Of a stretch of 64,000 nt of DNA, positions 1 to 8,202 are shown piece by piece. The stretch lies in NCBI RefSeq assembly GCF_034259425.1, contig NZ_JAXIVU010000002.1, forward strand, positions 186,001 to 250,000. The letters are read 5' to 3'. A model generated the notes under the pieces. The model did not search any database and was not told the DNA's origin. It saw only the letters and a program-made list of their open reading frames with translations. A program made the translations under genes and the position numbers. This DNA is from Denitrificimonas halotolerans (GTDB lineage Bacteria; Pseudomonadota; Gammaproteobacteria; Pseudomonadales; Pseudomonadaceae). Every line of letters starts with the position of its first letter. Positions within the stretch are counted from its first letter, which is position 1.

Positions 1-2
1 GC

Positions 3-1457
3 TATGTACGTACGCTGGACAGCGGAACGTCAAAAGATGGTAAGGGAAAGCGCATCCAGTCGACTGATGGTGATAATCGCAGCTATTTATTTAAGCTCAG
101 TATGCTGGAAAAAGACGGCCATAGTTTACGTATTGCTGCAGAGCGCAACACCAACTCGGGCGGTACTTTGCGTGCCAATATGCCATGGCAGACGGGTAAT
201 GATATTCAAGCGGATGATGATCAAGAAACCTTTCGCGATACAGTGACGGTCAATCACCGTTATCAACCGACGGGTCAGCCGTTCGTTGATGTAGAGACGA
301 CTGTGTATCACAACGTCAGTCGCTTGGAGTTGTATCGTGATAAGGGCGATGAAACCTATGAAACTCGCAGCCTAGGCGGCAGCGTACGTAATACCTCGCG
401 CTTTGCTTTAGGGCCGATTCAGCATGCCTTAGTGACTGGTTTTGATCACTTCCACGATCGCGGTAGCCGCTGGGACAGTCAGGATCATTACGATGAGCGT
501 GCCTTAAATCATGGTGTGTTTATTCAGAATCGCATGCAGTGGGGGCCGGTGCGCTTATCTGTGGGTGGGCGTGGTGATTTTTATGATACCAATTATGCTA
601 ATGGTGCGGGCAGTAAAGGTGAAGTGTATTCGCCTAACGCCACTATTGAATGGGATCCATTGTCCGCTATAGATCTGACCTTATTTGCCGGTTATGGCGA
701 GTCAGCACGGGGTGCCAAGCTCAATCAGGCGGGCTGGTTGCAAAAGTATTCAAGCGATTTTCGTCTTGGCAAAAATGGTCATTTAAAACCTGAATATGCG
801 CAGCAGCGTCAGCTGGGTGTGCGCTGGCATGATATGTCGGTGTTGACGCCGGGCGATCATCTAGGTTTAAGTTTTATGATGTATAACACCCATATTCGTG
901 ACTATCAGATTGTCCCAGGCGAAGGTATGAAAGGCGTTACAGATCATATTCGTAATGCGCCGGGAGCTGTACGCAGTCATGGTTATGAACTGGCAGGGCA
1001 TTGGGGTCTCAATGATGTTTTATTGAGCATGACCTACAGCCATAATGTGGTGCGTAACTGGAATGGTCAACCTATGGATACCAGTGGTGAGTCAGCCCGT
1101 GTGGGTGTGTCGACTGGGGATCGATTGGTTTTGGATGCAAACTGGACTTTAACGCCAGCATTGAATGCCGGCTATACCTTGGTTGCAGTGAAACGCTTGA
1201 ACGATGTGCCGTTAGGTCGTCCTGATAAGCCAGGCTATGGCGTGCATAATTTACGTTTAGGTTGGTCACCTTTGGCAGATCTGGATCGCTTTCAAGTTAA
1301 CTTTGTCGTGGAAAACCTGTTCGATAAGCATTATGCCGATCATGTCACTGTGCGCACGGTGCAAACTAAAAATACCGCAACAGCAGTCGCTGGTCAGCAC
1401 TATGCGAACTGGGAGCCAGGACGTACCTTTAAGGTGTCTGCAGATTGGTTCTTCTAG
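3..1457 (+). CDS. TonB-dependent outer-membrane receptor, 3' part
   Basis: This is the C-terminal barrel of a TonB-dependent receptor. Reading is open from the first bases of the window, so the start, signal peptide, TonB box and plug lie outside. The visible part has the alternating aromatic/polar pattern of outer-membrane strands, the family motif ENLFDKHYADH near the end, and the terminal aromatic WFF typical of barrel insertion signals. The substrate cannot be read from this part; haem, siderophore and metal chelate are all possible. A strong terminator follows. A second TonB receptor lies at the far right of the window on the other strand; whether the two are related in function is unknown. 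Confidence 0.88.
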   Translation, partial: YVRTLDSGTSKDGKGKRIQSTDGDNRSYLFKLSMLEKDGHSLRIAAERNTNSGGTLRANMPWQTGNDIQADDDQETFRDTVTVNHRYQPTGQPFVDVETTVYHNVSRLELYRDKGDETYETRSLGGSVRNTSRFALGPIQHALVTGFDHFHDRGSRWDSQDHYDERALNHGVFIQNRMQWGPVRLSVGGRGDFYDTNYANGAGSKGEVYSPNATIEWDPLSAIDLTLFAGYGESARGAKLNQAGWLQKYSSDFRLGKNGHLKPEYAQQRQLGVRWHDMSVLTPGDHLGLSFMMYNTHIRDYQIVPGEGMKGVTDHIRNAPGAVRSHGYELAGHWGLNDVLLSMTYSHNVVRNWNGQPMDTSGESARVGVSTGDRLVLDANWTLTPALNAGYTLVAVKRLNDVPLGRPDKPGYGVHNLRLGWSPLADLDRFQVNFVVENLFDKHYADHVTVRTVQTKNTATAVAGQHYANWEPGRTFKVSADWFF

Positions 1458-1518
1458 TTACAGTCTCTTGCGAACTTGCAACTGCGATCCTTTAGTCTGG
1501 TTAGCAGAGTCAGCCTAT

Positions 1519-1557
1519 AACAGCGTATAGCAATGTCGATTGCATACGCTGTTTTTG
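1519..1557 (+). terminator. intrinsic terminator after TonB receptor
   Basis: Inverted repeat AACAGCGTAT (1519-1528) with ATACGCTGTT (1544-1553), followed by a T run. It ends the receptor transcript. Confidence 0.75.
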
Positions 1558-1689
1558 TATATGCGCTGTCACTGAGCTCTTACGCTGATATATGTTTTGC
1601 GGGCTGATAATCTATCTAATAGTTTAGAATGTGTTTTTAGCCTCTAAATAGGTTTATAGATAGAATGCACAGGTGGGCAGGAGGCTGAC

Positions 1690-2985
1690 ATGGGCTTTTT
1701 AAATATTGGTAAAAAAGATACGTTGGGTAAGCAAAAGCGTATTGAACACCGTGGCCGTCATCTGCGTGTCAGTCGCACCGGTGGGATTGCTCTGCGTAAG
1801 CAGGTGAAAGTTGCTGGGTTAACTGTGACGGCCAATACTAAGCATGGCTTACGCGTATCGAGTCGCGTGGTCAAAAATACACGTATCGCCCTGCAAAATG
1901 GTCGTTTTGTGCTGCAGGGGCGTTATGGCAGTGGCCCGACACGCCTGAATCTATCTAAAAGTGGTGTCACCGTTTCGACACGTAACTCATTGGGCACTTT
2001 TAACTGGGTTAAGCCCAATCGTTCCTCAGTCAAAATTGCCGGTGTGCAGTTGCGCGGTAAAAAAGCGGCCAATATTCAATTGATCTATATGCTGCTGTTC
2101 AGTTTGACCCAAAGTGTACAAATGGCCTGGCATGCTTTGAAGTATGTGCTGCAACTGATCATCACGCTGGTGATTTGGCTATTTGATCGAGTGCTGTCGA
2201 TACCTTATGGCTTAGATGTGCTTAAACAACGTATCAGTCATGCTCGGCTGAAGCGTTCTTTTAAGACGGCACGGCTGTTATTTCAGCCAGAAATCAGTGA
2301 GTGGACTCAGCCAGAGTTATTAACCGCTATGCAGTTAATTTTGCTTGGCTGGGGTGCTGGAATAACGGCTGATGAGGCTGCACTGCGACTGACTCAGCAT
2401 ATTCACCTGCATCCAGGCGATAGGCTTTTATTATCCACAGCCGTAGCTGAGTTAGCAGATATCGCGCAGCAACTTGAGCAGGCGCGTGATCAAGCTGAAG
2501 GGCAAACTGCCGCTGATCCGCGCGTTATTATGGCGTTACTCGCTCAGCAGTATGCGGGTATTGCCACTGAGGATGAGGCGGTAGCAGGTTTATTCGCCGC
2601 CGATGAATTGGTTTTAGCCTTGGGTGAGCGCACGGTCATGCAAGATGCCTTAGTGCAGGTGTTTGCAGACTTTGCTGGATTACGTTTGCAGATAGCGGAT
2701 CAAGAAATAGCGCCAAGGTTTGAGGTAAATCCGCGGCAGCACTTTACAACTGAAAGCTCTGCGCAAAACCGTTCAACACCAGCCCTAGTAAGAAACACAT
2801 CTGCGCTGATTAATCTGAATACCGCAACACTGCAGCAATTGCAAAGCTTGCCACATATAGGTAGCGAGCGTGCGCATGCACTGATTGCTTTGCGACCTAT
2901 TACTCAGCTGTCACAGTTGCAATCGATCTCGGGTATTGGTCCGGCACGCTTAACAGCGATCAAGGCTGCAGGTGTCGCGCTTTAA
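1690..2985 (+). CDS. membrane protein with DUF4236-like N-terminus and C-terminal helix-hairpin-helix pair
   Basis: A 431-residue protein with a strong Shine-Dalgarno (AGGAGG) 5 bases before the ATG. The basic N-terminal 120 residues, with short beta-strand repeats (KSGVTVSTRNSLGTFN), resemble DUF4236-type proteins. A hydrophobic pair follows at about residues 130-175. The middle is helical and acidic. The last 60 residues contain two helix-hairpin-helix units (INLNTATLQQLQSLPHIG and LQSISGIGPARLTAIK), as in ComEA and other non-specific DNA-binding proteins. It stands alone between terminator-separated neighbours. The role is unknown; a membrane-anchored DNA-binding function is inference from the domain make-up. 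Confidence 0.75.
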   Translation: MGFLNIGKKDTLGKQKRIEHRGRHLRVSRTGGIALRKQVKVAGLTVTANTKHGLRVSSRVVKNTRIALQNGRFVLQGRYGSGPTRLNLSKSGVTVSTRNSLGTFNWVKPNRSSVKIAGVQLRGKKAANIQLIYMLLFSLTQSVQMAWHALKYVLQLIITLVIWLFDRVLSIPYGLDVLKQRISHARLKRSFKTARLLFQPEISEWTQPELLTAMQLILLGWGAGITADEAALRLTQHIHLHPGDRLLLSTAVAELADIAQQLEQARDQAEGQTAADPRVIMALLAQQYAGIATEDEAVAGLFAADELVLALGERTVMQDALVQVFADFAGLRLQIADQEIAPRFEVNPRQHFTTESSAQNRSTPALVRNTSALINLNTATLQQLQSLPHIGSERAHALIALRPITQLSQLQSISGIGPARLTAIKAAGVAL

Positions 2986-3046
2986 TGGTGTTTGAAGACC
3001 TGGTCAGCCTAACTATTTAGCTGTTAAAACAGGTTAAGTTGATTGT

Positions 3047-3388
3047 CTAGGCTTTGTCTTCAGGGTCAATATGAATGCATTCAGGTGTGCCGTCGTTTTT
3101 AATACGGCGTTTTAAATACATGCCTTCAAATGTAGCTATCAGAGTATTGGTGCGCGGTACGATAATTTGCGCGACAATCACTGAATCGATGCAATGTTGC
3201 TGAACTGACACTACTAAAGGTGGCGTGGTTTGCTCGGCAATCAGCCCCAATAAATGTGTGGTGTTTTGGTGTTTAAGATGCAAGCCACTGGCCTTGCCAT
3301 CATCTTCTACACCCAGCCATAACTCACCACCTGAGGTGTTAGCGAGACAAGTCTCCGCTAGGGTGGGTAAAGGTGAACACCAGCTCAA
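3047..3388 (-). pseudogene. truncated AlbA_2 (Schlafen AlbA-like) domain protein
   Basis: The reading frame carries the AlbA_2 signature (ANTSGGELWLGVEDDG) close to its start. In full-length family members this motif is preceded by a conserved EFK segment about 30-40 residues long, which is absent here. The upstream frame is closed by a TGA at 3398-3400. The C-terminus stops at IHIDPEDKA, much shorter than the 400-500 residues common in the family. The 5' break coincides with the start of ICE-type leader sequence, so the ICE or a rearrangement seems to have cut this gene. TTG at 3386-3388 is only the first possible start. Confidence 0.6.
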
Positions 3389-3497
3389 ATGAGCGCCTCA
3401 TGTTTCGTGGTGTACAAAGGCTTTGGGCGTGTGCGTGTGCCAGTCAACGACCAGCGATACACCACTGCATTATAGCAAAGAGATAGCGGCGCATTCT
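3389..3497 (-). promoter_or_regulatory. left-border remnant of the ICE leader family (promoter, H1, H2)
   Basis: Read on the minus strand there is a perfect TATAAT (3469-3474) with a poor -35 (AGAATG) 17 bp away. Then comes H1 (GCTGGTC-GTT-GACTGGC). H2 follows, with closing arms ACACCA/TGGTGT around the small hairpin GCTCA-TTT-GAGC. The order matches the full copies elsewhere, but the H4 hairpin with its ribosome-binding site is missing. The sequence instead runs into the truncated AlbA_2 frame. It may transcribe that remnant. Confidence 0.65.
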
Positions 3498-3505
3498 GCA
3501 GGCAT

Positions 3506-3533
3506 AAAAAAACCGGCCTAAGCCGGTTTTTTT
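3506..3533 (-). terminator. intrinsic terminator after methyltransferase
   Basis: AACCGGC/GCCGGTT hairpin with A and T runs on either side, so it can act in both directions. It lies 9 bases after the methyltransferase stop. Confidence 0.85.
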
Positions 3534-3541
3534 GAGGTGGG

Positions 3542-4993
3542 TTAATATTCAGATGGAAGCAGAATAGTGGTAACGCTTCTATCCCATTCGGTGATGATCC
3601 AGATTTTGCCTTCTCCCGAGAATGTGTCATCCACGTCATAAGAAGAAAACAACCGTCCCGGATAACTCTCTCCGTTAGCATCTGGTTCAGGGTTTAGACT
3701 GTCATCATTGAGCTTCCAGTCTTCTGCAGCAATCTCGCCCCAATCACCTGACAAATGCCTGTTCAGTAGTGGTTGAAGATCAAGAAAACCTCTTCGTACA
3801 ATGTGGTCAACACCTTGAGTGGCCACGACCCGTCCCAGTTCGAACAATGGTTTGTTCTCAGCTGGTTTGTCACTGATTGACAGGATTTGTCCAAACAGTT
3901 CAGAGCCAAGTGTCATATCCCAAGCTTTGATGGCTGGTACAAAAACATCAGTGTCAGTGATGGTTTCAATTAGATTGCCCTCATCATCTTCCCGAAACTC
4001 GGTTCGACGTGTTTTAGCTTTATAAGTGTCACCTTTGACTACCAAGGTGCGACCTGTTTTAGGTGAGTGGATCACTCCGGAGATTGCTCCAGCAGCCAAG
4101 GAAAGTGCTAAGTGCCAGTCCGATAAAGGTCTGGCTGGTTGACGCTGTGCAAGCTTGTCAGTGCTAGCAAACACATGATTGAAATCAGCCCAGCAACCTT
4201 CGTTTCTGGCTATTTCCTCTTGCATCTGTTCGACATCCATCGAGATACGAAAGAATTGCCCTACGTCTTTGTTAGCGCGCGGAACAACATAGCTCATGAC
4301 AGCATCGCCTACAGGTGGAAGCTCATCGGCTTGAAGCCTAGAAGCCCCGATATCAACCAAGCGATCTCTAAAAGCTCGCCGGTCTCCATCTTGCTGCGTT
4401 TCTTTTGTGCGTACACGCCTGCCTAAAATCACAACCTGCTTAAAGGTTTTGTCCACGCCCTCAAATACAGCGAGGTCGGTGAAGTGATTGGTCAGCCAGT
4501 TTGCCAGTTCCATATCCAGCACATAGCCAGGAAGTATGAAAACCAGAGTGCCGTCATACTGCAGCAACGGTAGCGTGCGTTGGTAAAACAGCTTTTCTAG
4601 GCGTTTGCGCCCAGTACCCTGGTAAGCAGCAATACCGGTGGTATCTCTTGCCATGTCGCCGTAGGGTGGGTTTAACCACAGCAGGCCAAAAGCCTGGCGT
4701 GTGATCATTGTGTCCATTAGATCGCTGCGTAAACAATGATCTGTAATGGTCTTTGCGTGAGTGGCTCGCTCATGGTCGTATTCGACAGCATAAGCGCTGG
4801 TATTATCTTTACCGAGGTGATGCTTCACTTCGGCAATGGCAACACCTTCGCCAGCACAGGGGTCAATTACATTCACCTCACCGGTTTCAGGCGAAGTGAT
4901 TAGAGCAAGGATCCGCTCAAGGGTTTGTTCATCAGTAGGGTAATACCCGTTTTTTGCAAAGTTACGGGCAACACGAGGGAACATGAGAGCCAT
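3542..4993 (-). CDS. class I SAM-dependent DNA adenine methyltransferase-like protein (DUF6094 type)
   Basis: A 483-residue protein with a Rossmann methyltransferase core. Motif I is VIDPCAGEG (residues 42-50). The catalytic NPPY (108-111) is the signature of N6-adenine or N4-cytosine amino-methyltransferases. The rest matches the long C-terminal part of ICE- and plasmid-borne DUF6094 proteins and ends in a well-formed IITEWDRSVTTILLPSEY tail. The start has an excellent Shine-Dalgarno (AAAGGAGG, 7 bases before the ATG) and, unlike its neighbours, no H3-H4 leader. No restriction partner is adjacent. A role in protecting the ICE from host restriction is inference. Confidence 0.8.
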   Translation of the reverse strand: MALMFPRVARNFAKNGYYPTDEQTLERILALITSPETGEVNVIDPCAGEGVAIAEVKHHLGKDNTSAYAVEYDHERATHAKTITDHCLRSDLMDTMITRQAFGLLWLNPPYGDMARDTTGIAAYQGTGRKRLEKLFYQRTLPLLQYDGTLVFILPGYVLDMELANWLTNHFTDLAVFEGVDKTFKQVVILGRRVRTKETQQDGDRRAFRDRLVDIGASRLQADELPPVGDAVMSYVVPRANKDVGQFFRISMDVEQMQEEIARNEGCWADFNHVFASTDKLAQRQPARPLSDWHLALSLAAGAISGVIHSPKTGRTLVVKGDTYKAKTRRTEFREDDEGNLIETITDTDVFVPAIKAWDMTLGSELFGQILSISDKPAENKPLFELGRVVATQGVDHIVRRGFLDLQPLLNRHLSGDWGEIAAEDWKLNDDSLNPEPDANGESYPGRLFSSYDVDDTFSGEGKIWIITEWDRSVTTILLPSEY

Positions 4994-5053
4994 GGTAGGC
5001 CTCCTTTCATACGAATTTAAGTGTGAGATTTGCTTGGACAGGCAATAGGGGGG

Positions 5054-5698
5054 TTAAGCGTTTACGGTGAGAGTGCCGTTGCAAATCAGTTCGCTGATCC
5101 TGTGCTGAAACACAGACTCTTTCAGTGCGATTTCAGCGCACAGCGCTTTGCCCAGATATGAGGTGTGCAGCGATACCATTTCCAGCTCACATGCAGCTTT
5201 AAAAGCGACAGGAGCCCAATGTTCCAGGATGGGCACCGGTGAGACACTTATCAGCTGTTGCAAGCAGTTCCCGAATTCCGGGTGCTGTGGCAGTTGGTCT
5301 AACGACTGGGTATCGCCGTTGTCACGTAAGACAATAAACGCAGTGTGATTTGCCTTGTCTGCTTTTACAGCCCGACTGTCATACAGCCAAAGGTTGTTGA
5401 TAGAGCCAAACTTGGTTCGGCCAAAGGTTCTGGAAAAGGTTTTTTCCAACAGATCTGGGATTACGAGAATTTTATTGGTGCTCGTTGAACTCTTGTTGTC
5501 CAGTCGCAGGTTAAAGCCTTGAATAAGGCTGGCAGTTTCATTGGCTGGCAATGTCAGGCGAGCGAGAAGCTCTTGGGTTGCAGTGTCGCGACCCCATACA
5601 GACAGAAATGACAAGTAGCCATCTTGGTCTGTGCAGAGAGCGTCAACCTGTAAATCGGGCATCTCTAAGATGTGGCCGATGGAGGGAGTGTTTTGCAT
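5054..5698 (-). CDS. ICE hypothetical protein, 214 aa
   Basis: I do not recognise a family. It is a soluble protein of mixed alpha/beta composition with no signal peptide or membrane segment, and it has an aromatic-rich stretch in the middle (GSINNLWLYDSR). It starts directly after a full copy of the ICE leader, with GGAG seven bases before the ATG. It is followed at about 60 bases by the methyltransferase gene on the same strand, so the two may be co-transcribed. The reading frame is clean and codon use matches its neighbours, so it is a real gene. Confidence 0.75.
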   Translation of the reverse strand: MQNTPSIGHILEMPDLQVDALCTDQDGYLSFLSVWGRDTATQELLARLTLPANETASLIQGFNLRLDNKSSTSTNKILVIPDLLEKTFSRTFGRTKFGSINNLWLYDSRAVKADKANHTAFIVLRDNGDTQSLDQLPQHPEFGNCLQQLISVSPVPILEHWAPVAFKAACELEMVSLHTSYLGKALCAEIALKESVFQHRISELICNGTLTVNA

Positions 5699-5906
5699 GG
5701 TGTTTCTCCAAAAAGCAAAAGGCGGAGAAACACAAATCCCTTAACGGAAAAGTATTTTCCGCCAAGGGTAAGATAAAAGGTAGGTAGAACATGAACTCAC
5801 AACGTGAGTGCCGATTATTTCATCATGTACATCGGCTTGGGCATGTTGCCAGTCAACGACCAGCTGAACATTTTGCAAGATTAGAACAGTAATGTTTGGC
5901 TGTCCA
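5699..5906 (-). promoter_or_regulatory. full ICE leader, copy before the 214-aa gene
   Basis: On the minus strand: -35 TGGACA (5901-5906), 17 bp, -10 TAATCT (5878-5883). H1 is GCTGGTC-GTT-GACTGGC flanked by ATGTT/AACAT. H2 has outer arms ACATGA/TCATGT around CTCAC-GTT-GTGAG. H3 is CGGAAAA-TAC-TTTTCCG inside CCCTT/AAGGG. H4 is GTGTTTCTCC...GGAGAAACAC. The GGAG ribosome-binding site lies in the 3' arm of H4. Confidence 0.85.
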
Positions 5907-6027
5907 GCTTTCAGAGCTTGGACAATAAAAACCCTGCGGAAGCAGGGTTTTAGGGTTAGAGCTTGAGATTAGGATCTCCAAAGAAAGTGCATATAGGGCA
6001 GCGGTTCAAGATAAATTTTCAGAAGGT

Positions 6028-6579
6028 TCATGCTACAGCCTGCTCGGAGCAAATTGCCGAAAACGCTTTGCGCATAAAATCAACCATAGGCTGATTTCCA
6101 TTTTCTAAAAAATATTGAGTCCAGCCTGAAAAGCTAAACTGATCCGCCGACTTTGGTGGATTAAAGACTCCCCACAAACGATTATTGCAGCCTTGCTCTA
6201 GCACTTGCTGGACCTGCCCCATAATCAGGTTAGGTGCAGCGCTTGTGTCGAGCTTTGGTGGAAGATGCGCAATGATAGTGGCTTGGGTTAACGGTATTTC
6301 TTTGATTGCGCAGGTCCTGCTATCAATCAGAAATGTTTTAGCCGAGCTGTCACGCCCAATACCCTCAATATAATAGGTGATGGTGATGGGCTCTGCGCCT
6401 TGTTCAACAGGCAGAATACTTGAGCCATTATTCCGTAGCAGCCAGACGAACTGGTCTGCATTAGAATTAATGATGCAAAAAACATCGATGCTAATGTCTG
6501 TAGCGTAATGCTTTGGCAAGTTTGCAGCTTCACAAGTACGCAGCATTTCTATAGCGATTTTTTGTGTTTGCATGGTCAT
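6028..6579 (-). CDS. ICE hypothetical protein, 183 aa
   Basis: Not recognised. It is a soluble alpha/beta protein without signal peptide. Two ATGs lie two codons apart at the start; the first (6579) is chosen because GGAG is seven bases upstream, as in every gene of this leader family. It follows a 103-residue gene on the same strand, separated by an H3-H4 hairpin module only, and is probably the downstream member of an operon that begins with DUF3275 at 7720. No terminator is obvious after it before the next leader promoter at 5906. Confidence 0.72.
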   Translation of the reverse strand: MTMQTQKIAIEMLRTCEAANLPKHYATDISIDVFCIINSNADQFVWLLRNNGSSILPVEQGAEPITITYYIEGIGRDSSAKTFLIDSRTCAIKEIPLTQATIIAHLPPKLDTSAAPNLIMGQVQQVLEQGCNNRLWGVFNPPKSADQFSFSGWTQYFLENGNQPMVDFMRKAFSAICSEQAVA

Positions 6580-6641
6580 GGTGCTTCTCCAAAAAGGCGG
6601 GGAAACACGTTTCCTGACGGAAAAGTACTTTCCGCCAAAGG
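6580..6641 (-). promoter_or_regulatory. H3-H4 leader module (internal operon copy)
   Basis: H3 has arms CGGAAA/TTTTCCG and H4 is GTGTTTCCCC...GGAGAAGCAC, with GGAG in its 3' arm and the ATG three bases on. No promoter, H1 or H2 is present, so this copy lies within an operon. Confidence 0.75.
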
Positions 6642-6657
6642 GTTGGTTATGAGTGAG

Positions 6658-6970
6658 TTAGAGGGTAGTTGCGTTGATAAACTTAGCAACGCGCCTAAAC
6701 TCTTTTAAGCTGGTTGGCTTTTTGCCGACCAAGTGTAGTTTTAATGAATACAAAAGATTTTTTCCTTTGTGCTTTACTGGGTTGCTCAAAAACAACGTAT
6801 CGCTTTCCAGGCTGTACTGAATCCCAAACTGACTGGCCACTTGGATCAGTTGGTCAGCATCCAGCATGTTTCTACTGAATACCGTCCTAGTATTTTGAAG
6901 CTCGGGAGTTCTACGCTCTATAGAAACGTTGTAATCTCGCATTAGCATTAAGGGTGCAGGGCGACTCATA
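6658..6970 (-). CDS. ICE hypothetical protein, 103 aa
   Basis: A small basic soluble protein of no recognised family. ATG at 6970 is preferred over the upstream in-frame start at 7101 because GGAG lies six bases before it and the upstream extension would run into the 3' end of the DUF3275 gene. A stable hairpin (6997-7020) lies between the DUF3275 stop and this start. It sits between two leader-controlled genes on the same strand but has no H3-H4 hairpin of its own. Confidence 0.68.
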
Positions 6971-6996
6971 TCGTGCTCCTTGAGTCTTTGTAAGTG

Positions 6997-7020
6997 GCCA
7001 CCCAAGCAGAGCTGGGTGGC
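6997..7020 (-). promoter_or_regulatory. intergenic hairpin between DUF3275 and the 103-aa gene
   Basis: Perfect 8-bp inverted repeat GCCACCCA / TGGGTGGC with an 8-base loop and no T run. It is more likely an mRNA stability or attenuation element than a terminator. Confidence 0.5.
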
Positions 7021-7027
7021 GGTGACG

Positions 7028-7720
7028 TTAAGTGTAAGCCGGCTGCTTCCACATCTGAGATTTGATATCCATCTCGTAGCCAAGCTCACGCAAGCGTGCA
7101 ACTTGGGAACGCTGGGTCAAACGATCAACAGTGGCATCGAGGCGCACCTCCTGACCGAGCGGCCAGATAAGTCCAAATAATGCTTTGTCCGGATCAGGGT
7201 CAGCCTGTTGTTCCAACTCCTCTTCGGTCATGCCAAAAGGCATTTCCTCGGAGCTCTGAGCTTGTGGTTTTGATTGAGCCTTTTGGGTTTTGTCACCAAC
7301 TGTTATGAAGGTAATTTTGTCCTCAAGAGACGGAATCTCGGCTGGCGGGATGTCAGAGGTCGGTGTTTCAAGCTCTGCAGGTTCCGGTTCTAAATCCGGA
7401 AGCTGAGGGGTTTCTTCTTCAACCGGGTCTTGAATCATCTCATCATCAGCTGTGACAGTTGCGTCAAAACCGTCAAGAGACATAGATTCGAGGTATGCAC
7501 GGATCTCGACGATCAGTGTGCCGCCAGCAGTGGAGTAGTAAGAGGGTTTGATTTGCTGGATCAGGAACGAGCCTTCATAGCGACCAGCTGTGTACTGATC
7601 AAGGACTGCATCCTTGATAACGAACTCACCTATTGAAGTTGAGAGCTTTGCAGTATTGAAGTCGCCGTAACGACCGGTAATCGTCTTGATGACAAGGGTT
7701 CCAGGGATCTGGATGCTCAT
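7028..7720 (-). CDS. DUF3275 family ICE protein
   Basis: A 230-residue protein. The N-terminal 110 residues (PGTLVIKTITGRYGDFN, SIGEFVIKDAVLDQY, GGTLIVEIRA) match the DUF3275 domain carried by many Pseudomonas ICEs. An acidic proline-rich linker follows, then a conserved C-terminal segment (ALFGLIWPLGQEVRLDATV). The function is unknown; the domain has an OB-like strand-rich appearance, so nucleic-acid binding is possible. The start at 7720 is fixed by the leader's GGAG seven bases upstream. Reading further upstream in frame would translate the leader hairpins. Confidence 0.85.
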   Translation of the reverse strand: MSIQIPGTLVIKTITGRYGDFNTAKLSTSIGEFVIKDAVLDQYTAGRYEGSFLIQQIKPSYYSTAGGTLIVEIRAYLESMSLDGFDATVTADDEMIQDPVEEETPQLPDLEPEPAELETPTSDIPPAEIPSLEDKITFITVGDKTQKAQSKPQAQSSEEMPFGMTEEELEQQADPDPDKALFGLIWPLGQEVRLDATVDRLTQRSQVARLRELGYEMDIKSQMWKQPAYT

Positions 7721-7916
7721 GGTGTTTCTCCAAAAAAGCAAAAAGCGGAGAAACACTTGTCCTGACGGAAAGTATTTTCCGCCAAGGGTAGGTAGGTTAA
7801 ACATGAACTCACAACGTGAGCGCCGCTTTGCATCATGTACACGGCTTTTGGCATGTTGCTAATCAACGATCAGCGGAACATGACTGAATAATAGGTAACT
7901 TGTGTTGGGTTGTCCA
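7721..7916 (-). promoter_or_regulatory. full ICE leader, copy before DUF3275
   Basis: -35 TGGACA (7911-7916), 17 bp, -10 TATTAT (7888-7893). The predicted transcript start is at about 7881, the first base of H1 (ATGTT..GCTGATC-GTT-GATTAGC-AACAT). H2 has outer arms ACATGA/TCATGT and inner CTCAC-GTT-GTGAG. H3 has CGGAAA/TTTCCG. H4 is GTGTTTCTCC...GGAGAAACAC. This is the clearest copy. Confidence 0.88.
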
Positions 7917-8040
7917 GCACTGGGAGGGCAGTGCAAAAAGTGCTATCAGCGGTTTAAAATCAGCAAGTATTTACGCGGCTGGATAAACTATTTTGGTATT
8001 GCAGGCGGCTATCAGCACTCGTTGAGCTGGATTATTGGGG
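7917..8040. repeat. upstream duplication, copy A
   Basis: The sequence upstream of this leader promoter is similar to 16646-16775 upstream of another one. Shared stretches include AGTGCTATCAG and AGTATTTACG with GGCTGGATAA. This suggests the whole leader plus its upstream flank was duplicated. The rest of 8041-8104 shows nothing recognisable. Confidence 0.6.
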
Positions 8041-8104
8041 CCGGCGCTGGGTGCGAATAGCCTACTGGCGACAGTGGTGCGAGCCGCGCAACTTGTGCGC
8101 CTTA

Positions 8105-8202
8105 TTAACTTTCGTATTCAACGTCATCACCGGAAACTTTAATGAGCTTCTCATTAACAAGCTGATTGAAGTAATTTTGTATTGCTATTTCATTACCCTT
8201 AA
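8105..8202 (-). pseudogene. C-terminal gene fragment cut by IS1380
   Basis: On the minus strand an open frame enters from the IS border and stops at TAA (8105-8107), encoding about 30 residues (including NEIAIQNYFNQLVNEK). It looks like the natural end of a soluble protein whose remainder is not found beyond the IS. Family unknown. Confidence 0.4.

Noticed and set aside
3385..3681. 98-residue minus-strand frame
   Set aside because: It overlaps the 3' end of the methyltransferase in another frame and crosses a terminator and a promoter.
7721..7804. N-terminal extension of the DUF3275 frame upstream of 7720 (and the like at 16159-16194, 16447-16533, 23105-23227, 36537-36623)
   Set aside because: These extensions translate the H3-H4 hairpins. 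The GGAG-ATG spacing at the downstream ATG is the same in all leader genes, so the shorter starts are correct. Their similarity to each other reflects the RNA leader, not protein homology.
7842..7882. H1 as a protein-binding DNA operator only
   Set aside because: The arms vary by G-U pairs and compensatory swaps, which would weaken a DNA dyad, while the helix is kept at the RNA level. A dual role cannot be excluded.
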